Shown here: positions 37,384-41,566 of the stretch, in pieces | Numbering within the stretch: the first letter of the stretch is position 1 | How the letters are laid out: each line of letters opens with the position of its first letter | From: a virus | Direction: 5' to 3' (one strand) | IMG/VR virus record: IMGVR_UViG_3300017917_002551 | Coordinates: 1 to 41,566 of that record | Length of the DNA: 41,566 bases | The notes under the pieces: generated by a model | What the model saw: only the letters and a program-made list of their open reading frames with translations | The model's database searches: none | Told to the model about the DNA's origin: nothing | Program-made: the position numbers and the translations under genes

Positions 37384-38240
37384 GTAAAATCAAAGTAGCA
37401 GAATTATTTTATAGTATCCAAGGTGAAGGACGCTTTATGGGCGTCCCTTCAGTGTTCTTGCGTACATTTGGATGTAACTTCAAATGTGCAGGATTTGGTA
37501 TGCCCAGAGGCGAACTAAGTGCAGAAGCCGAGGATATTGTAGTACAACATGAAAGAAAACCATATACAAAATACGAAGAACTTCCACTGGTTAGTACCGG
37601 GTGCGATAGTTATGCGAGTTGGCACCCATCTTTTAAGGACCTTAGCCCTGTACTAACTTCTGATGCGATCGTAGAACGTATTATGGAAATTCTTCCCCAT
37701 GGTAAGTGGAAGGAAGAGCATCTGGTTATTACTGGTGGCGAGCCATTACTAGGTTGGCAAAAACAATACCCAGACTTATTAAATCATCCTCGTATGCGTA
37801 AGTTAAAAGAGATTACTTTTGAAACTAACGGTACTCAACCGCTAACAGATGAATTTGAAGATTACTTGTTACAATGGCAAATGCCCGGAGTTAACTTTAC
37901 ACGAGAAATTACATTTAGTGTAAGCGCCAAACTACCTGCTAGCGGAGAATCTTGGCATGATGCTATCAAGCCAGAAGTTGTATGCCAATATGAAAATATT
38001 GGACACACTTATCTCAAGTTTGTTGTTGCTACAGAAGAAGATGTTAAGGATGCACTAAAAGCAACCGAACAATATCGCAATGCAGGATTTAAAGGTAGTG
38101 TGTATCTAATGCCTGTTGGTGGTGTGGAAAGTGTATATTCTTTAAATAATCGTGCAGTTGCTATACACGCAATGAAACACGGGTTACGTTATAGTGATAG
38201 ATTACAAGTACCGTTGTTTAAAAATGAGTGGGGTACTTGA
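37380..38240 (+). CDS. queE: QueE-type 7-carboxy-7-deazaguanine synthase
   Basis: The 286-aa radical SAM protein starts VAELFYSIQGEGRFMGVPSVFLRTFGC, as QueE does, with CNFKC (Cys32, Cys36). The third Cys is Cys75 in STGCDSYASW, 39 residues further on, with GFGMPRG and a helical insert in between. LVITGGEPLL is the GGE motif. QueE turns 6-carboxytetrahydropterin into 7-carboxy-7-deazaguanine (CDG). A cysteine arrangement with an insert has been seen in other phage QueE proteins as far as I recall. C-terminus overlaps the DUF2061 gene by one base. Confidence 0.9.
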   Translation: MSKIKVAELFYSIQGEGRFMGVPSVFLRTFGCNFKCAGFGMPRGELSAEAEDIVVQHERKPYTKYEELPLVSTGCDSYASWHPSFKDLSPVLTSDAIVERIMEILPHGKWKEEHLVITGGEPLLGWQKQYPDLLNHPRMRKLKEITFETNGTQPLTDEFEDYLLQWQMPGVNFTREITFSVSAKLPASGESWHDAIKPEVVCQYENIGHTYLKFVVATEEDVKDALKATEQYRNAGFKGSVYLMPVGGVESVYSLNNRAVAIHAMKHGLRYSDRLQVPLFKNEWGT

Positions 38241-38437
38241 TGACAGAAACTCATCAAAGGACCTTAGCTAGAACGGTGTCTTATCGAATTGTTGCTACGT
38301 TAATCACAGCATTATTTACAGGATTAGAAACTGCAATTTTTATACACATTCTGCTAACTCTCATTCATTATGTTATGGAAAGATTGTGGTTAAAAATTAA
38401 TTGGGGGAAGAATAATGTACATGGACGGGATATTTGA
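38240..38437 (+). CDS. DUF2061-like small membrane protein
   Basis: The 65-aa protein starts MTETHQRTLARTVSYRIVATLITA and has two hydrophobic segments (about 16-32 and 36-50), followed by a basic tail. The motif RTxxYRxxAxxxT is that of DUF2061. Start ATG 38240 overlaps the queE stop; an in-frame ATG at 38228 is less likely. Inner-membrane protein, function unknown. Confidence 0.7.
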   Translation: MTETHQRTLARTVSYRIVATLITALFTGLETAIFIHILLTLIHYVMERLWLKINWGKNNVHGRDI

Positions 38438-38837
38438 AATGTTTGATTTTTTAAAGAAAAAAGTTAAAGAAACACCCAAGGTAGAAAAAGCCGAACCAAG
38501 AGTCAAGGCAAAACCCAAGACTGCAAAAGAGTTAGCCAACGAAGCAGGCGAACCTTATATTAGTGTAGTTAGCGTAGAACTTGATCCTGATAATGTTGGA
38601 AATGGTGCATTTGAATTGGATTGGAACGACATATTTGTTTCAAGACTAGTTAAAGCAGGTTATATGCAAAAGAAAGATGATACCGATGCAGAGATTGTAG
38701 ATCGTTGGTTTCAAAGTATCTGCAGAAATATTCTTAACGAAAACTTTGAGCAATGGGAAGCCAATCAACCTGTTGATGCTCGGCCACGCAGAGTAGATCG
38801 TAATGATTTAGGTAACGGAAGGTCTGAGATCTCTTGA
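38415..38837 (+). CDS. Hypothetical protein, 140 aa
   Basis: The frame can begin at ATG 38415 (140 aa) or ATG 38439 (132 aa; MFDFLKKKVKETPK), right after the DUF2061 stop. The N-terminal 50 residues are Lys/Ala/Pro-rich, followed by a compact domain with VVSVELDPDNVGNGAFELDWND and WFQSICRNILNENFEQWE. No signal or known motif. It overlaps the next gene by four bases. I recall similar proteins in T4-like phages but not their function. Confidence 0.65.
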   Translation: MYMDGIFEMFDFLKKKVKETPKVEKAEPRVKAKPKTAKELANEAGEPYISVVSVELDPDNVGNGAFELDWNDIFVSRLVKAGYMQKKDDTDAEIVDRWFQSICRNILNENFEQWEANQPVDARPRRVDRNDLGNGRSEIS

Positions 38838-39517
38838 TCTTATATGTAAATGGCGACAGTCACAGTGCCGGCGCAGAGGCTGTGGTTCCGTATTGTTTTG
38901 CCGAAGATGATCCTTTGTATCGAGGATTAGGAAGATTACCACATCCAGAAAATGAACGTGCTAGCTATGGTTGTTTAATTGCTAATGAACTAAATGCTAT
39001 ACTACATTGCGATGCAGAATCAGCGAGTTCTAACTCTCGAATTATAAGAACAACAAGAGAGTATTTAAAGAACGAAGGATCTCCAGATGCTATCATAATC
39101 GGATGGAGCACATGGGAGCGCGAAGAATGGTTACACGACGGTGTTTATTGGCAAGTAAATGCCGGCGGTATCGGACACGATTGGCCCGATGTTATTAAAG
39201 AACGTTATAAAAAATATGTTGTTAATATCAATTGGACGCACTACGAACAAAAGGCCCATAATGAAATTTTTGAGTTTCATTTAGAATTAACCAAATTGTC
39301 CATTCCACATTTGTTCTTCAACTGTTATAGTGATTTTCATAATCAACCGATGCAAGATTGGAATGGATGTTATATTGATCCATATGATCCGGATATGACA
39401 TATTGGAAATGGCTAACTAACAACGGATTTGAGTCAAACAAATCTTACCATTTTCGAGCAGATGCACATAGAAAATGGGCAGAATTTCTACTGCCGTACT
39501 TGACTAAGTTATTATAA
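38834..39517 (+). CDS. SGNH-hydrolase-like protein
   Basis: TTG start at 38834 overlaps the previous stop by four bases. The 227-aa protein opens ILYVNGDSHSAGAEA, with the GDS motif of SGNH/GDSL esterases at residue 7-9, ends with FRADAHRKWAEFLLPYL (the DxxH-like segment), and has PDAIIIGWSTWEREEW in the middle. Catalytic Ser, Asp and His candidates are all there. Activity would be deacylation of a glycan or lipid, but family members may be inactive, so only the fold is claimed. Cytoplasmic by sequence. Confidence 0.65.
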   Translation: MILYVNGDSHSAGAEAVVPYCFAEDDPLYRGLGRLPHPENERASYGCLIANELNAILHCDAESASSNSRIIRTTREYLKNEGSPDAIIIGWSTWEREEWLHDGVYWQVNAGGIGHDWPDVIKERYKKYVVNINWTHYEQKAHNEIFEFHLELTKLSIPHLFFNCYSDFHNQPMQDWNGCYIDPYDPDMTYWKWLTNNGFESNKSYHFRADAHRKWAEFLLPYLTKLL

Positions 39518-39528
39518 TATGCTACTAT
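39500..39528 (+). promoter_or_regulatory. Sigma70-type promoter, leaderless start of the nuclease gene
   Basis: TTGACT (39500-39505), 17-base spacer, TACTAT (39523-39528) preceded by TGC (extended -10). Only six bases separate the -10 box from ATG 39535, so the transcript would start at or next to the start codon. There is no Shine-Dalgarno sequence before the ATG. Confidence 0.62.
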
Positions 39529-39534
39529 TACTAC

Positions 39535-40524
39535 ATGAGATACCTTATTGTAGATACCGCAAATACATTCTTTCGTGCTCGCCATTCAGCCAGCCGCCAA
39601 TCGGACACTTGGGATAAGCTAGGATTCGCTATCCATGTTACCTTGGCGTCAGTTAATAAAGCGTGGCGCGAACATCAAGCCGACCACGTCGTATTCTGTT
39701 TGGAGGGACGCTCGTGGCGCAAAGATTTCTATGAACCTTACAAGAAGAATCGTGCAGTCGCGAGAGCTGCGCTCACGGAAGCGGAAGCTGAAGAGGACCG
39801 ACTTTTTTGGGAAACTTTCGATAACCTTAAGACTTTTCTTGCTGAGAAAACTAATTGCACCGTGCTCCAACACAGCGAGCTCGAAGCAGATGATCTTATC
39901 TCTGGTTGGATCTGGAACCATCCCAATGACAGTCATATTATTGTTTCGTCCGACACAGACTTTCACCAGTTACTGGCGCCGAATGTACAACAATATAACG
40001 GTGTTGCCGACGAGCTTCATACACTAGAAGGTATCTTTGATAAAAAAGGTAAGTTAGTAATTGACAAGAAAACCAAGGCGCCAAAAGTCATACCTGATCC
40101 GAAGTGGATCCTGTTTGAGAAGTGTATGCGTGGAGATCCAACAGATAATGTATTTTCCGCGTTCCCGGGTGTTAGGACGAAGGGTAGCAAAAATAAAGTT
40201 GGTCTCACTGAAGCGTTTGCTGATAAAGATCGTAAGGGATTTGATTGGAACAATCTCATGCTCCAACGATGGACAGACCACAATGGTGTTGAACATCGTG
40301 TTCTAGATGATTATAATCGTAATGTGACACTAGTGGATCTTACTGCACAGCCCGAGGATATCAAAGCAAAGATTAACGAAACAGTACAAGCAGGTGCAGT
40401 AAAGCATAGCAGGCCAATGGTAGGCGCACAGTTTCTTAAGTTCTGCGGCAAATACGAACTTAATAGACTAAGCGAACATAGCCAAAATTATTCAGAACTA
40501 TTAGGTGCGGAGTATCCAGGATGA
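39535..40524 (+). CDS. 5'-3' exonuclease/flap nuclease (T4 RNase H type)
   Basis: The 329-aa protein has the FEN-family acidic cluster: YLIVDTANTFFRA (Asp7), ELEADDLISGW, VSSDTDFHQL and MRGDPTDNVF. T4 RNase H (305 aa) and related enzymes remove RNA primers and flaps during lagging-strand replication. All metal-binding acids visible; length normal. The C-terminal part lacks a clear helix-hairpin-helix but contains SAFPGVRTKGSK. The start has no SD and the promoter at 39500-39528 predicts a leaderless mRNA. Part of the gene (39650-40130) is GC-richer than neighbours. Confidence 0.88.
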   Translation: MRYLIVDTANTFFRARHSASRQSDTWDKLGFAIHVTLASVNKAWREHQADHVVFCLEGRSWRKDFYEPYKKNRAVARAALTEAEAEEDRLFWETFDNLKTFLAEKTNCTVLQHSELEADDLISGWIWNHPNDSHIIVSSDTDFHQLLAPNVQQYNGVADELHTLEGIFDKKGKLVIDKKTKAPKVIPDPKWILFEKCMRGDPTDNVFSAFPGVRTKGSKNKVGLTEAFADKDRKGFDWNNLMLQRWTDHNGVEHRVLDDYNRNVTLVDLTAQPEDIKAKINETVQAGAVKHSRPMVGAQFLKFCGKYELNRLSEHSQNYSELLGAEYPG

Positions 40525-40658
40525 GCCTTCTATTAGAGTTACAACTTTGGATCTTGTTTCAAGGTATGCTTACCGCAGTATCTTGGAGATTCTTAGGGTT
40601 TGGCGGCGTGATTGGTAGCTTACTTGGTGCATTTCTTTATCTTTCAATTTTTAGATGA
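40521..40658 (+). CDS. Small hydrophobic membrane protein, 45 aa
   Basis: ATGA overlap with the nuclease stop opens a 45-codon frame, MSLLLELQLWILFQGMLTAV..., with one or two hydrophobic segments including FGGVIGSLLGAFLYLSIF. It overlaps the next gene at ATGA. A tiny inner-membrane protein; function unknown. Support is the 4-base overlaps on both sides. Confidence 0.6.
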   Translation: MSLLLELQLWILFQGMLTAVSWRFLGFGGVIGSLLGAFLYLSIFR

Positions 40659-40879
40659 AATATACTGCACACAAGTCCAATGTCCGGACTATTAGACAAA
40701 AAGATCCTGGCTTTTTTATTACCGACGGTATTACTGTTGCTGCTCGTGCCGGAGTAGAATTTGATCCTAAATGCCCGCGATATGAAGAAGAAATAATACG
40801 AAGAGCTTTTTCTCTTGGCTATATTACACTTGTTGCTAATGTAAAGGATAACGAATTGATGTGGGAGACTCTCAGTTAA
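40655..40879 (+). CDS. Small conserved hypothetical protein, 74 aa
   Basis: The 74-aa protein, MKYTAHKSNVRTIRQKDPGFF..., has a basic start and a mixed alpha-beta body (ITVAARAGVEFDPKCP, EIIRRAFSLGYITLVANV). A similar type of small protein is conserved in T4-like phages as I recall, without function. It overlaps both neighbours. Confidence 0.65.
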   Translation: MKYTAHKSNVRTIRQKDPGFFITDGITVAARAGVEFDPKCPRYEEEIIRRAFSLGYITLVANVKDNELMWETLS

Positions 40880-41064
40880 TGATCGATGATACTATACCGA
40901 CCCGTATAGAATTACTATGCGGCAATACAGCTCACTTTGATGTAGAAAGTGGAATTAGCTATCGTTGTGATGCTTGCTTTGCTGTGGTGTTTAGCGTAGG
41001 TATGCCTAGAGTATGTAAGGAACTGTACGATAAAGAACAAGTGTGGGAGACATTAAGTAAATGA
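40879..41064 (+). CDS. Small Cys-containing (zinc-ribbon-like) protein, 61 aa
   Basis: Start at ATG 40879, overlapping the preceding stop by one base; an upstream in-frame ATG at 40861 is less likely. The 61-aa protein has RIELLCGNTAHFD and YRCDACFAVVFS, then PRVCKE, so four Cys and a His could bind zinc. The first Cys-Gly and the CDAC look like a zinc ribbon. Function unknown. Confidence 0.6.
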   Translation: MIDDTIPTRIELLCGNTAHFDVESGISYRCDACFAVVFSVGMPRVCKELYDKEQVWETLSK

Positions 41065-41435
41065 CAACTTGGCTAGTATTAGCCTTGCTATTCGTTAAAC
41101 ACTTTCTAGCAGACTTCTGCTGGCAAAGTGACCGCATGATTAAAGACAAAGGACACCTTGGTAGGCTTGGTGGATTACAACATGCTGGGCTCCATGGTGC
41201 TTTGACCTATGTAATACTAATGCATTTTCTAGGTATGCAAGCTTGTATTATGCTAGCTGTATTTGATGCTACTGTACATTATTTTATAGACTTCTTGCAT
41301 CGTAGAGCTACAGTTAAATTAAGTACAGATTCAGATGGCTTTTGGATGTGGATTGGTATTGATCAGTTTTCGCACACACTAGTTTATCTAACAATAGGTT
41401 TTATAGTTTCAATTTTAACAATAGAATACATATGA
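41061..41435 (+). CDS. DUF3307 membrane protein
   Basis: The 124-aa protein has LLFVKHFLADFCWQSDRMIKDKG, matching the conserved FLADFxxQxDxM of DUF3307, then LQHAGLHGALTYVILMHF and VHYFIDFLH. Four membrane segments are likely. Members are found in bacteria and phages with unknown function. It overlaps the previous gene by four bases and the next by four. Confidence 0.8.
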   Translation: MTTWLVLALLFVKHFLADFCWQSDRMIKDKGHLGRLGGLQHAGLHGALTYVILMHFLGMQACIMLAVFDATVHYFIDFLHRRATVKLSTDSDGFWMWIGIDQFSHTLVYLTIGFIVSILTIEYI

Positions 41436-41566
41436 TTAACAATATTTACGGAAACAGCAATTGGTTGAACGTGCAAATGTACCCTGGAAATAAACCTTAT
41501 GTTAATACTACACAACCGGTAGCAGGATTAATTCGTTATAATTCTAATTCCAATGGTGGCTGTATA
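41432..41566 (+). CDS. Start of a possible virion protein (cut by window end)
   Basis: ATGA overlap at 41432 opens a frame that continues to the window end (45 codons). The protein begins MINNIYGNSNWLNVQMYP and goes on through GNKPYVNTTQPVAGLIRYNS to GGCI, with many Asn, Tyr and Gly. That composition and the NWLNV/GLIRYN style are typical of phage tail and baseplate proteins, so I suggest a virion protein. Only the N-terminus is seen. Confidence 0.6.
   Translation, partial: MINNIYGNSNWLNVQMYPGNKPYVNTTQPVAGLIRYNSNSNGGCI

Overview
The window looks like one contiguous stretch of a T4-like (myovirus) phage genome of an aquatic type, infecting a Gram-negative bacterium. The direct evidence is a family-B DNA polymerase of gp43 type, a gp45-type sliding clamp, a DsbA-like DNA-binding protein and a FEN/T4-RNase-H-type 5' nuclease. 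A lysis block with a GH19 endolysin and a two-component Rz/Rz1-like spanin points to an outer membrane. DNA is AT-rich, genes are packed with 1-4 base overlaps, and everything except the leftmost gene (phoH, divergent) reads on the + strand. I see no tRNA, integrase, IS element or CRISPR array. The host cannot be named from the sequence.

Layout. 1-495: phoH, minus strand, cut by the window edge. 701-2713: two conserved unknowns and a DUF6492-like glycosyltransferase. 2724-5779: lysis block (spanins, DUF4337 membrane protein, endolysin, lipoprotein, small membrane proteins), closed by a terminator that contains the next promoter. 5856-9698: DnaJ-like co-chaperone, ClpA-like unfoldase and an unknown. 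9724-11361: small protein, glycosyltransferase and beta-rich protein. 11391-17756: block of proteins with short capsid-targeting-like N-termini and repeated V/L-x-E|G/A motifs, including an 816-aa modular polyprotein and a nucleotidyltransferase. 17756-20922: unknowns, Dps-like protein, radical SAM protein, lipase-like hydrolase. 20923-28144: structured intergenic RNA candidate, then dsbA, DNA polymerase, methyltransferase, sliding clamp, sulfotransferase-like protein and dpdA. 28146-36455: small conserved proteins mixed with a nucleotide-sugar and glycan set (GT-B glycosyltransferase, GalE, mini DegT, truncated UDP-sugar dehydrogenase), folE and a phosphoribosyltransferase. 36545-38240: queD, cupin, queE. 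38240-41566: small membrane proteins, SGNH-like protein, 5' nuclease, DUF3307 protein, and the start of a possible virion protein.

How they work together. FolE, QueD, QueE and the transglycosylase DpdA form most of a pathway that makes a 7-deazaguanine and swaps it for guanine in phage DNA, a known anti-restriction strategy. No QueC is seen here, so the final base is open (preQ0-type if QueC lies elsewhere or in the host, 7-carboxy-7-deazaguanine if not). A second T-fold protein beside dpdA may belong to it. The capsid-cargo block suggests that proteins are packed in the head, cut by a prohead protease and possibly injected. Two promoter classes are visible: host sigma70-like promoters (several with TGC-extended -10 boxes, two giving leaderless or nearly leaderless mRNAs) and a short (A/C)TAAATA motif about 20 nt before many starts, resembling T4-type late promoters.
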